Assembly: GCA_029204225.1 (NCBI GenBank)
Contig: CM055109.1
Coordinates: forward strand, 1,004,673 to 1,068,672
Source: Diphasiastrum complanatum
Taxonomy: Eukaryota > Streptophyta > Lycopodiopsida > Lycopodiales > Lycopodiaceae
Direction of reading: 5' to 3'
Length of the DNA stretch: 64,000 nt
Shown here in pieces: positions 37,065 through 51,000 of the stretch; positions within the stretch are counted from its first letter, which is position 1; every line of letters begins with the position of its first letter. The position numbers and the translations under genes are program-made. The notes beneath the pieces are model-generated. The model saw only the letters and a program-made list of their open reading frames with translations. It was not told where the DNA came from and made no database searches.

Positions 37065-40000
37065 ATGGTGGGAGTTGCAGATGAAATGGAGGTGGATAGG
37101 TTGGAGCAAGAATTGGAATCGGGCCATGGAGACGTGACGGAGTACCTTGGCCTCGTAAGGAAGCTCAAGCTTCGCAGATCTGCAAACGTGCTCAAGCATG
37201 GCGTGGCTCTCCTGAACAATCCTTCTGCCAAATCCAAGCTCGGCACAGATGGTACAAATTATCATTTCTCTTTTTAGTGTACCCCGGTTTTCATAGTAGG
37301 ATTTGACCGCACTAGTTTTCACTCTGTACCACATATACACTATACATCCGCATATTTGGCTTTGCAAATATTGAAGCAGAGTCTGCGGCTGGATACGAGC
37401 CTGCAGTTTTCAACCACTCAACTAATGCTGAAGAATGCATCAATTGCACATCAATTTCCAAGTTATAGATCAAACTTTACCCTTTTAAGTAGCTAAGAGC
37501 CCTGCGTGATGCTTTTGATAGAAATCTGCACAAAAAATGTGATATGAACAAAGATACCTTCAAGGATGCCAAGAGTCCTATCTTGAAAAAATGCAAAGTT
37601 TGGAGGAGATTGAATCTTAGTTGCTCTGATACCAAATGTAGGTGATTTAACATGCTATTGGGCTGAATCTAAGATGCTAAAAATCAAAAACATTGAACAC
37701 TTTCAAATTTGGAAAATAGTGGACAGCCATAGAACAACAAGCCTCAAGAAAGAGGAAGCTAAACTTGAGAGAGAAAACTCAAAGCTTGTATTGCAAAAAT
37801 GAATCCCCCACTATTCTCTTAATGTGGAGAGATACAAATAGATGGACATGGTGGATGTTAAGGCTCAAGAATGGAGAGCAAACACCAACAGCCCATGGAA
37901 TTGAATAGCCAACAAATGTAACTCCTCATGGGAGTGAATATGAAGTGTCAAACTTGTATGGACTCTAAAGGTCATTTTTAAAATGGGCCACATGAACTTA
38001 CAAGGTGAATCAACAATAAAATAAAGGCCCCAATGGGTGTACAACATGGGTTGGGTCTAATTTTAACATTAAACTTGACATTAGACCATAGAAACTTGAT
38101 ATGAAGGTGCGAATTTGTTCTAACAGTTTAAAAGTTCAACTGGCTTGCTCATGACATCAGTCAAACATTAACCTTGCAAGGGAACAACTAGGTGGAAGTA
38201 TAGCTTCGTCCCAAGAAGTGTTCATGGAGTTGGAAGATCTATCTACTCTTTTTCTTTATAATATAGGTGCTTATACACAACTGCAAGTCTTGAAATTGGT
38301 TGTTCTAGTAGATTTGGCTCAACAAAAGATTAGATTGAAGTTTGGTACACTAGCTGTCAAATTTTCCCACGCGTCTATATGTCATATTTGCCTTGGCCCA
38401 TTCTAGAACGTGGTCCACGATTTTGTGCAAAAACATAGTGGAACACACCTTTTTTCTATTGTACATGCCCATTTTTGCTAGATACTATGCATTGGGAAAG
38501 GATAACAAAGAAGGAGATATCATCAAAGGTAAGCCCTACCTTAGGCAACATTAGCTCAAACCCATTGGGGTTGGGGCAGGGGTTGGGGCTCAATCAAGGG
38601 GGGGGGGGAGCTCGTAAAAATTAGAGGCAATTCAAGTTTGATGGAGGAGGAGAGAATTGTGAAACCCATTCTTTCAAAGGTGAGCATGAAGGGCCATGAA
38701 AGTATTTTGAAAAGTTGGCGCATGAAGACGAGCAAAGAGCATGAGACACATATTCTCTCTATTATGAGGCTTCTCTAAGAGGGATTAAGCCATCTATTGT
38801 CATTGTACTATCATTCATTGATTATGGTTTATACTTAAGCTTATATTCTCTTCTCCTTTGTGCATGTTTTCTTCTTCTTCTTGAAGTAGGTGAAGGTAGA
38901 TTTTAAGATTTTGTGGATTTCTACACTTCTTGCAACAATTTTTCTATAAAGTCCATAGATGTGTTGCTTTTCTTATAAAATTACTGTGAGAAGAAAGAGG
39001 GAGTGTTCTAAGTAGTTAAGAAATTGTTCACGATTGTTTTTGGAGAGCATAGTTGCAACCGGATGTGTGTGGAAATGCCCATGTTTGAAACTTGTCCAAA
39101 TGCAGGTCTTGAAAAATTAAAATCTAGAAAATCAGGGTCCCAAGACCCTCAAAAAGAGGGACACGAGCCCTCTTTTGGCTTCGGGCCAAAAGTAGTCCGA
39201 TGGCCCACCAATGGATGATGGATCCCTAGAGTGGCCCCAATCTTCTCCCTCACGTTCGTTGTATGAGACATCTTTTAGTTTATCGTTAGCAATTCCTAGT
39301 ATATAGCTACTAGATAGTAGAGACTACCAGTTACAACTGACAATTTATGGATTACTGAGTCTAGACTCCAAAGTTCCCTATAACATCTTTGGAACATTTG
39401 CTAATACATTGAGTAGTGAGCAAACCTTATGACATATTATCTTGTAACTTGTATCCAAATATACTTGTAGTATTAGGTTGTTCCATTTGAGGTGTGTCTC
39501 ATATATATAATGTTACTTTGAGCTTTGAATGACTAGATGCTTCGCAAACAACCTTATATTAAATTATAGCTGCGAATGGCCTTTCTTTTAGACATAACAG
39601 TAAAATGTTTTCGACTTTAGCACACTAAAAGTGGTGAAAAGGTTCCAAACGTTTGGAGGATTTTTCTAAACATTTGAAACACAGTTCAAACGGTTTACAT
39701 TTGGATGTTTCAAATGTTGGGTTGCAACTAGCTAATAAGAATGAGAACCTTGTGATGAACATACATGTCTATCTATGAAGTATCTTAACCTCAATAACAG
39801 ACAACATATGAAAGCTTGAAGGAAACTAGCTATTGAAGCATTAAACATTACAACGAAAGCTTAAGCACCGCAAGAAATCTAAGTTAGGACTCCCAAATGC
39901 TTGATTAGAGAGAGACAGGAGGGCGTGGGCCTCCTTGAGGATGAATCCTCCCTTGTATATTTAGAAACTTTGAGGCATCATCACCAACTTGAGTCTTATG

Positions 40001-41924
40001 CCACATGGCATGCACACTTGGCCACTTGGCACCCAACTTACACTTATTTAACTACAAAGAGGGGTACAATTCAAATGGCCCCCATGACAAATGTATAACA
40101 CAAAACTATGTAAGTGCCTAGCCACTAGGGCTAAATTAGGCATTATATATCAACACCTTGTCCTTAGGTCATATGAAGCAATGTGACGTTTATGCTCAAA
40201 TTTTGCAAAGAAGGTGACAGAAATTAATGAGCTCATTGAAGTGAAAGTTGTGTTTGAAGATGATTGGAATTTGGGAGTTGGATTGATTTGTAAGCATTTT
40301 GGTGTTTTTTGCCTGGTTTGTAATGATAGTATGGACAATCTATGAGCAAGTTGCCGTTGCTGCTCTGGACTCTGATGACCTGAGGGTTGCAGAGGTAAGC
40401 ATTATCCATATTGTATAGGCATCTTGCGCTTAGCAACCTTTAAGTGGCATTAATTACTTCTAGCGTGCACACATGCAAGTCACAACTTTTTGCTTGTATC
40501 TAGTTCTTCAGTTTTGAAAACTTAACTTCTATCACAAGGATGCTGATTAAATTTTTCGTGACAGGAATGCGTGAAGGCGTTATTGATAAAGTTTCCTGAT
40601 AGCGCACGTGTTGGTGGGTTGTGCCATATATTTGGAAACTTGATTACTTAGAGAAATTTGTCTGTCATGCATGAAGTAAGAAAGGCTTGTATAGATCAAT
40701 ACTTCTTTTTTTTGCCAAGGATGTTCAGGATCAAGTACTTTGGATAATTATCTTTCCCCTCAAGACTAGCACAATTAAGGTCCTTATGCTTTTACCCCAT
40801 ATTCTTTTTCAAGTTCTAGAAACAGTGATCATTTTGTCATAGTACTTCTGGATTGTCCCTTATGTTAAATCACATGAACATGAAGAGAAAGCTTTATTAA
40901 AGTTCAGAAAACCATTAATAGTGAAATTAAAGAGGTCTGCAAGGATGATCGAAAGTATACCGGATGCATGGGTTGACGGAAGAAATCAACACTTATTTTT
41001 CTAAAGTATTAGTTACCTAGAAGTTAGTTACAACCAACGAGCATTTAGTTATCGAGGGATCTTGTAAGTAATGATCAACTCTAATCGACTGGGAATAGCA
41101 GCATTTTGAAGTATGGACTTGCCATTCTTCTTCATCTATTTTGGTAACATCCCTAGACTCTTAAACGAGGTGAGTTTGTCACAGAACATTGATCTGATTG
41201 TCACTGAATAGAGGCTTGATTTTTTATTACTCATTTTTTCTGGTGTAGCATATGTCATGGAGCCAAATATATGAATTTTGTCTTTTGTGTATGATCCATG
41301 GCATTTTCCTGACTTGCTGCGCTGACCATATAAAAAACAAAAGTCTGACGCGTGGCAACTTACCATTCCACCCAATGCTCCACATAACATACTGGTCTCT
41401 TTAGAGAGTTTCCATCCATGCTTATGTATTCATGTTTTGAATGCCACATGGATTGATCCCAATTTGCGCCTAAATGCATTGTGTAAATTGCTTTGTGATT
41501 TGGCATAAGCTTAGTGCCAAGCGAGATCTTACCCATTTCAGTTAGGGATTGAATCACATGCATCAATGAAGCACAAGACAATCCATGAAGCAGTCTAACA
41601 ATTTCCTATAAAGGATGTCAAATAGCCTCCGTGCGTACGTGGAGCCATGGCAATGTACTGCTGTATGTCGGCCAGACCACCTTCAGCAACACATACTCAG
41701 TAGCAACAACAGGCATTGCGAGGATAGTCGGCCGAGTGTATCCAAGCCTCAATACCACCAACAGTTGCAATGCAAGCAGATACACCTTCTCAAAAATCCT
41801 AAAGCTGTTTCACGTTTCCCGTCTCCAGTCCAGAGCACAATGGATCAAAAAGCAAGAAACAAATTGAATTGGTGAAAGCAAGAAGCTCCCCACAAGGAAC
41901 CACTAATATGGCTGGTATCTCAGC

Positions 41925-42006
<82 letters not shown>

Positions 42007-45000
42007 TTAATGTCTTTTGATGCCAAAAAGCATATAAGACAGAGTAGTACATCTCAAGTGTGTAGTAGCCAGGGAGCATAGTAAGTCTGCAAAAACAGCT
42101 AAAGAAATATAATTTGAAATACATAATGTCTATCACTAAAAAAATAACTACAACAAACAGAAGTATATCCAAGAGATAGCACTGTATGTGATATCAGTTG
42201 AGACTACTATAGAAGTCTGTGATACGAGGCCCTGAAGATGATATTGCAGTAGAGGATGAACGCTGATGTCGTCTATGTTGTCTCCGTGGGCGCTAACTCT
42301 GGCTAGTATGGGACCTCTGAAGGAAAACTCTCCTGGTAACTGTAGGTGCTTGGGCTATGGTAATACCTGAGGTCAAGCACTGTCTCTGATCTTGGTGAGC
42401 TAGGCAATGTCGATGTCATCATCTGAAACAGAATCTGCTCGGGGACGGCGACTAGTGAAAAAGTCCGTAATATGAGGCTGTGTATCACTATCCACTGAAG
42501 CCTGGGCTCTCCGTAGCAAGGACATCTCATATATCATAAGGGCGACAGACCTAGGATCCACATAAGTGATAAGAGAGTGTAAAGTGGGTGCATCTCTGAA
42601 AAGGCAATGATAATGCCCCCGGATCTCATAATAGGCCGAACATCTGAAAAGCAAATGCTCCTCCGACTTAATCTCTCCCAAGGAACACATCTGACATAAG
42701 CTGTCCTCATGTGGAGTACCCTGGTAACGACCAGTCTCAATAGCAAGCTGGTGGGAAGAAACCTAAAAGTTGAAACTGTCCAAGAATAAACCGTAAACAA
42801 TGTGAGAGTCCATAGTCAAGGTAGTGTGCACGCATAGGAAAACCTGATCCATCAAACTCCAGAAAATATGTCCGATAGAAATTTGGCTTGACACTCAATT
42901 GTCCCTCACAAGTATGTTGGATATAAGCCCGATAAATAAACCGTCTAATGTACTCATGAGTGCCTGTTGGGAGATCAGAAACTGAAATACCAAATGTGCT
43001 CAAGAGGCGTGCAGCCTGAGAGTACCATGAGAAATGAACTCCACTATCATAGAGTAATCTCGAGGATGTGACTGCAAGGTAGGAATATATGTCAAAAGGG
43101 AGAGTCAATACTCTCTGGATATATATAATGAGGCTAAAAAGGGCATCCACTAAAATAGGAGGAACAACAAACTCAACAATGATAGCCCTAATCATCCGAG
43201 ATAGCATGGAGGTCTGGAGTCGAGATATGCGAGACCAATCCGAGGAGGTAATATGTGTACACCAAGCCTCTATCACATATAATGTTGTAGGAGTGACCAT
43301 AGTGTTGAAGAGACGGACGACACTAACTGGGAGCATCATGAATATAACTCCTGAAACAAAATCTCTCAAGCTGGACAAGGGAAGCATGACCCTTCCCAAG
43401 GCGATCTGAGGCTGCCTGCCACATACTGAAAATCCTTGTGAATGTGAGCGATAGGGATCTCCATTGCTAGGTCTCATGTGCCCTATCCACATGAATCAAT
43501 GCTCCATTTCCATTGATTGTACTCTTTCTTTCATTGCTAATGTGATTCCATTGTGATCTCCATGTTTCTAGCTTTCTATTGATATGCTATCATGAATGTC
43601 TTGTTCTCTTCTTGCTTCTAGCTTTACTTCCATTGCAATTGCTATTAGTTTGGGATTTGGCACATGACAACAGGCTGATTTCTAGTCGTTTTGGCTAAGA
43701 AATCGGGTGGAAATATCTGTCAGGTCAGCGAAGGAGGCTAAGCGTTTTTTCTTTGATCTGAATCACTGATAGACAGGTTGTTTTCCAACATTTTTGGGCA
43801 GGAACGTGGGCTGTCCAGCTGATTGCTAGCCCTTAGGGGTTGCTAGACTGAAAGCTGTGGTCAAGCATGGAAGGGAATCCAAAAATTCCCTTCACTGGCT
43901 CCTGCTTGTTTTTTTTTTGGGGGTGGGGACCTCCCTGTCTGTGTCATTTCATCTGATGACAGTCTTTCTGATTAACTGAGATGTCTGTGATTCACCTGAG
44001 TAGTACACAAGCATGTGATTATTTCTATGTTGTACTGTTATTTGCCCTCAATATGTAGGTTGTCTAAGAATTGAGGCTGTTTAGATCTGTAAGTGTGGGG
44101 TTTCATTTGAGATTCATCATACAATGTTGGAAAATTGAAACAGGAAAATATGTTAACCCGTTGACGTGTTTGTCTTAAAATGGAGAATCAAGCATGGAAT
44201 AGCTAGAAGGCCTCTGATAGATGAGCTGCAGATTTTGTTATAGACACTTCATCCAGAAGTTTGCTTCTGGAAGTAGGCATCACCACAAGAGGGAGAACCT
44301 GTATTATCCTGCCCTAGAAACTGCTCCTCTAACAATTTATGTTGCAAATCACCAGCGGAACTTGATATTGGATAACTCAGATAGAACATTTGCTCATTAA
44401 AGGATATTGATTATTTTTGCAAAAGGGGAAGCAACCTTAATCCTTCTGTTCTTGATTCTAAGCTACATAAGCTTAGTTATCAACGAACTGCTCTTGATGA
44501 GACTTATATTCTATATTCCCCCATTGTAGACTTCATCTTTACCTATAGGAAAGCTTTTAAGATAAGTCCGATACCCAACTGTAAAAAAAACGTGAAATGA
44601 TGAGTGATGGACTTAACTGAGTAGTCGGGCCCCAATACTGCCTAACATGAGGATTTGGTTAACTAGGGTCCAGATGTGCAATATGCAGAATTGATGCTTT
44701 ATGAATCATGGTACCATAGGATGCCTGGGATCTGAATACAACTTTTCAGAGAATCAAAACTGGAGTTAATACACAACTTTCATATTTTGTGATTGTGTAG
44801 AAAAAGATCTGTTATGTTAATATTTGCCAGAATGTACTCTTGTGTGATTACTGCCAGTTGCTGTTTAGTTTTTACATACTGTTTTTTGAAATAGAGAGGC
44901 TCATTGTTTAATGCACGTAATCTTTTTATGCTTTTCCAGCACGGCTAGAGGGAATGTGGATGGAAGCCAAGGGTCAATGGAAAGAAGCTAGTGCAATTTA

Positions 45001-48000
45001 TGACAGTGTTATACAAGAAATTCCCTTTGATTCGGTATTTACTTTATTAAACATTTTGCTGTAAAGATGAGATGGACATGTTTTTTATATAATCTATGGA
45101 TGGAAGTATTTGACTTTTTATTCAACTAGAGTGTTCTTCCTAACCCGAAAAAGATTTTTTCGGGTGTATTTTGTGCCATCATTTGACATGTATGTACAGA
45201 GTCTTTACTGATAGTTATTGCTTCAATGAGATATATAGCAATAAGGTTCTGAACTGCCTCTTGGAGTTACTGGGACAATGGATTGCAAAAGTTGCAATAT
45301 ATAGAATGGTGACATACTTCCTTGTTTTAGCCTCCTGACGTTATCTTTAATTACTTGACTAGTCTGAGACTGCACTCCTTCAACTGGACACAATTAGAGT
45401 CTTTTCTCTTTCGTTGCTTTAGCTTAATATGGACAGACATTTTTTCATATTCTGTTGATTATCTCGTGCTTTGAGAATCTTTTTGTATGATATAACAGTT
45501 TAGAAAAGCTATATCCCACGTCTCACCTCATTTGAAGGCTTGTGAACGAATTGAACTGTTTTCGGACTTCTTTCTCCTTTAATTAATTTAGCTTGGTTCC
45601 TTTCCCTGAGATAATTAATGGTTCCATAACTTCGCCCATTAGGCTTGGCTCAATCTCACTGTACCATACTTTTGAACTTGATGATATAAAACTTTGCGAC
45701 CTGCCTATTTTGTGATGATCTTATTTCCTCGACTTTTTAAAAACTGCAAACTCCACAAAGTCCCTTTTGAGTTTGGACAAGAGTGCTGAATATTATGATA
45801 ATGTGTTAGGAACCATTTTTTCTTTTCATGATGCTTTCTTTTTGATAGTTTCTGGTCTATCTTGTCTGTCTCTTGTTAATGTTTTGAGATCTTTAGGGTT
45901 ACAGAACAGCTGCTCCCACATTCAAATTTACTTTTTTTCTTTTGATATAATTTTTGATCTCCTTTTTTGGTAGTTTTTGCCTTTGCATCGACCAGTTTTT
46001 TCTTGTAGCCAATGGTTGCCACCTGCCTGGAATTGTTCTTCTTGGAATGAAAGTCTTCCGGTTTATTGCTTATTATCTTGCTCCACACTGAAGGCTTTTT
46101 TGAATGTTATTTTTCTATAATAGCAGCTGTCAATGCTTTCAATGGGAGTTATTCAAGAAAATAATAAGGTCTTTGCTTTTGTATAATTCTGGACTTGCTC
46201 ATTGTTTTGTCTGGTCAAGCTACTGTATGCTAACTTCTAAGTATTTCATGATTTACATCCTGTTTCAACTTCTGAGCTATCACTTTGTGCACTTCAACAA
46301 GAAGGTTTTTGGAATTTGCAGGGGTCAATTTTGCTAGTCCTTGGTATTGGGGGATTTTTTTTTTCTGAGTTCATTTATTCATCTGCCACCAAATCTTCTG
46401 AAGTTTCCAGATGACAATCTAGCTACTGTTCTATTTTTGACGGTTCATGTAGGATGTAGCGATCAAGTAGGCTATTGCTGAATTCTTTTAGTAAAAAATT
46501 TCATGATGGCTTGGACAGCAATTGAGGGACTGAAGAGCATCTGCATGTTAAAATGGGTGTAGATGTATTAATACTACAAAAGATGATCTTCATGGTCAAT
46601 GCATCAGCACTTGTGACCCGTTGAATGGATTTTTACTAACTACGATCCAGGTTTGCTTTAGAGTTTGGCAAGTAGGATCTTATTAGTTTATAATGCAATT
46701 CATTCTTTCCAAGTGGGAATCAGCCATTGGACATTCGATATCACCTTAATGCAAGCATGTGCCGAAAATTTTCCATCCACCATATGGCATGTTTAATTTT
46801 GGATTTGAGCTTCCATTTGGTGGATTCCTTGAAGGGTTGGTTATGAATTTATGGCTTTGAAGAAAACATTTTCATTAAGCGTTTAGGCATGGTTGAACTT
46901 TTAAGAGTACAATCTGGAATGTTCATTGTATTAGTTCAATTAATTATTATTGAACCTTCAAGTTTTTCATTTCACTTTTGCTAATTTGAACTCAACTAAG
47001 TCAATTCTTTATGCTGTATTTTGCAGCAATTATTCCAATGAGATATTTGGCATTGTGTGCACAAACAAAATCTGTTTTTTTAATCTATTGCCATTTTTTC
47101 TTTTGGCTGTAGAGGTTCGTTACTCATTAAGTGAATCTTCCTCACGTTGAAGTGTTACTATATGCTTTTTAGATGTGCAAGTCTTCTCATTTCTAAAACC
47201 TTCTTCAAGGCATCCAGCATTTCCAGTATCGTGGATTCTTGATTATTCTCATTAGTTTAATGATGTCGTCTTGCTTTCAATTATATATGTGGCTACAAAA
47301 CCACACACATTGTCCAATGACCAGGCAGGAAGTTATTTTATTATGTGACTTTTTTTACAGCAACTTCACAAAAGGAAAGTGGCAATTTTCAAAGCACAGG
47401 GAAAATTAAGTGAAGCAGCCGAGACACTCATTAAGTACCTTGACACGTACGCAGTGTTTTATTTATCATTATTTCTAATCTTGTCAAGAACTTAAGGCAA
47501 TTTCGCTTTGTAAAAGCAGATAATCCAGGAATTTTCAATTTATTTTTTATTTTCATTTATACAATTTTCAAAAATTCAATGCAGACTCTTAAATTCTGAG
47601 ATGCTACGATTTGACTCTGATTATCTACGGACAGATTTATGGCAGATCATGAAGCTTGGAGAGAGCTTGCAAACATCTACATCTCTCAGCAAATGTAAGA
47701 TTTTTGAAGCCTCTGAATAACTTCATATATAATTTGATATAAAAATTCTCTTTTAAGTTGATATAATAATGACTGCCAATTTTGTAAAGCTGTAATTTGA
47801 GAGAATCCCGTTTCAGAAGTTCTTGTCTTGATGACTTTGTACCATAGTGGCACGTGGTACCGCCATTATGGTGCCGCCCAAAAATCCGCGGTAACAGGGC
47901 GTCACAATTTTTAAATTTAAAATAAAAATAAAAATTGAGGGGCAATATGGGTATCAGCTTGAAGCTCTTGACAAGAATAGTGCATTTATGCAGGTTGCCG

Positions 48001-51000
48001 GTGCTTTCAGCTACAAAATGTGTTAGACAACTAAATAATGGACCTCTCAGTTTAGTAGTGAGATGGCTAGATTACAGTTTCTATATAGCAGCAAGTCTTG
48101 GGGGGTACCGCCCCCCGGCGGGGGGTTTGGGGGGCAGAGCCCCCCAACGGTACGACCTCTTCATGATTTGGCCTTCCGACTCCCTGAGCGAAAACACACT
48201 TTTTGGTGTTTTGCATTCCCTTGGTCCTTTGGCTGTTTGCTCTCGTCAGAACCGGCAACCTGCATAAATGCACTGCTCTTGTCAACAGCGTCATGCTGAT
48301 ACCCATATTGCCCAAAATAAAAAAAAAATGATATATTATGGTACCGCGGATCAGTACGGATGAGCTGATGTTATAATGACCTGCTATTTCCAAAAAGCAA
48401 AGTCATTAGCATCGTGATCTGCATATTCCTGCAAACTGCTTCCTGAGTTTGTGAGCACAGGCGATGTACTATTGTTTCACTAATGCAAAACTGTGTGCTG
48501 TTACAATTTTGTCACCTATCCCATAAATGATTTGCTTTTACGAAGTGAAATTAAAGAGGAGATGATTATTAAGCTGTTAATTGCTTCACAAAGAGTGCTC
48601 TTTCGGAGTTGGTCAGTTGATTCATTCTCTATTAGATGTCACCCTGGATCCTGTTCATCATTGTAGTGGAAAATAAGTCTTCACAGCTAATTGAGATATC
48701 TAAACTCGACTTGCTGTAGTTTGTGTGAAAATATCTGATGTGAAGAATAACATGAGATGCTGAGGTGCTGATAGTACTGCATGCCTTGGTGAAACTACTC
48801 TTCATGGGCTTGTTATCAATAAGTATACTCCAAATTAGTGCTGCATTTTCATAATGTGTGGTTCTAAGGTATTGGTATGTACCAAGAAGTTTGCAGAAAT
48901 TTCTCCTTTAAGTAAGTTATCCAATGATTTTGTTCTTAGTTTAAGGCTAGATTGCAGCTTCGAGTGTATTTGTGTTTTCAATTGATAGGAATCTCTATAC
49001 AGTGCTTATCCTTTTTTGATGATTGATGGGAGTGTTTACATTTTTGGACAACCCAAGCTCACCCGGAGTCTCATAGATTAGAGGCAGGAGTTGAATTTGC
49101 CTAAAGCCTTTGCATGACGTGGATGGGTAGAGTTACGTAGGCTTTAAAAAGCATTCAATTTCTGCAGTCAGTTTTGAATAACTGAAATCCATTCCAGCAT
49201 AGTTACATCGAACCGCGGTTCGAACCTCGAACCACGGTTCGAACCGTTCGAACCATTCGGACCCGGTTCGAACCGGAATTCGGTTCGAACTGGATTTAAG
49301 AAAAAAAAAAACCCCAAAAAGTCAAAAAAAACGTTTTGAAATTTTTTTTTTTCGGTTCGAACTGTTTTCCGATTAGAACCTGGCCTGCCGGTTTGAACCA
49401 AAAAGAATCGGTTTGAGTCGGCTGGTTCGAATCGGCCGGTAATTCCAGAGAGATTAAAGAGTGTATGTGTTTAACCTACTTTTGAGTTAACACATTAATT
49501 ATGGCCTTTGGGCAAGGTTTTGCAGCAACATTATCATGCGAATATATCGTAAGGATGATATTACACAATATTAGCTTGCAAGGGCTTTGTACTTAATGAC
49601 AGTCTCTTTACACAGTAGTCCATGATTTAATTTTTCCCTCCATACATGCATCATCCCTCTCAGCTGGTTTTTGTAAGGATCAAAAGCACCTCAGAAATTT
49701 TTATCGCATCCTGTGCTCAGGTACAAGCAGGCAGCTTTCTGTTTTGAAGAATTACTTCTAGCTCAACCTGGAAACGCATTGTACCATCTAGGATATGCTG
49801 AGGTACTTTCCAATCTGCTGTAAATATTCAGTTTCAAACAAGTTTATCAAGTGGAAATCTGTTACATGACATTTTAAATATGGTGCCATAGAACTGCTAT
49901 TATCTACTTTTTAGCTTCGAAATGGTTGGCTATCATACCGAAGTTGAGCAGCTTCATTTCAATAACGTTACAAACATAAATCTTTACAACCTTGAGAAGC
50001 TGGTAAGCATTAGGCTGAAGGGTATAAGCCCAGCTACTGGAAAGCCTTACCTCTGTTCTACAAGCTGGATAATTTAGGAGCCAATGCTCAAAGTAGATAA
50101 TTGATGCAGCTTTGGTGTGGCTGTTGAAAAGATGTACAAGATGGAATGTTAAGTTTGGACCATTGCTATCAAACAGGTGAGGAAAATGCTTGGTGTAGTG
50201 AATGACCTCAAGAGTAGTCCTACCATGCACAAAGTATATAAGCACCACGATGATAGATTGATGACTCAATTGTACTTTGATGAGGGAACTTTTGTGACAT
50301 GATGTCTGCGATTGGCTGTAGCATGTTTTTGTTGTTAATTTCAACTGATGCCTGATTAATAGGTAATGGCTACTAGAGATGGAGTTAATGATTAAGAAAC
50401 TTGGCTGTTCTTTCTCATCGATTCATACTTCAATACTGTAGGTATAAGGCCCCTACCAAGGATGTACTAGCCAAGCAAGCCACATCAAAGCAACACAAGG
50501 AAATCGGATGGTGGACAAACCAACCCAACCAAACCTAGATGTTACGGATCTAGCCCCCAAGCTATAGTTCTATCCCTCACTAATATAAGGTCCCTACCAA
50601 GGATGTACTAGCCAAGCAGCCACATCAAAGCAACACAAGGAAATCGGATGGTGGACAAACGAACCCATCAAACCTAGATCTTACGAATCTAGCGCCTAAG
50701 CTATGGATCAATCCCACACAAGGGATAGAGGAGTCACACCAGCAGCATACAACTACTAGCACCACAATCAAGCATATATAGTGAGAGCCCAACGGGTATA
50801 CTTATATCCACCAAGGCCCATGCGCCATTAGTAGTGCACAGGGACACCTCCTTGAACACCTATGCAGCCTAACTGGGCCACATCCAGTTCCCCTATGACT
50901 CATTGATAGACCCATAAAAACCCACATCATGAGTTTAGGCATCCTACCATCAATTATGACCATATGCACATGAGGGCCCCAAACCCCTCGTAATCATAAT

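Larger units (their letters stand above)
40614..44939 (+). other. EMC2 intron 3 (4.3 kb)
   Basis: Contains a (GA)n microsatellite, an antisense LINE 3' end and an LTR fragment, listed separately. 41136-41581 has two unassigned minus-strand frames. 43680-44939 is plain AT-rich intron. Confidence 0.7.
47695..49720 (+). other. EMC2 intron 6 (2.0 kb)
   Basis: Contains a foldback/MITE-like element (47880-48350) and a block of GGTTCGAA motifs (49201-49440). The remainder is ordinary intron. Confidence 0.7.

Noticed and set aside
41136-41581. Two minus-strand frames in EMC2 intron 3
   Set aside because: Some segments look protein-like (MWHSKHEYISMDGNSLKRP), but I recognise no family and there is no supporting structure.
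49201-49440. tRNA genes suggested by GGTTCGAANCC motifs
   Set aside because: No A box at the right distance, no acceptor-stem pairing and no anticodon arm could be found.
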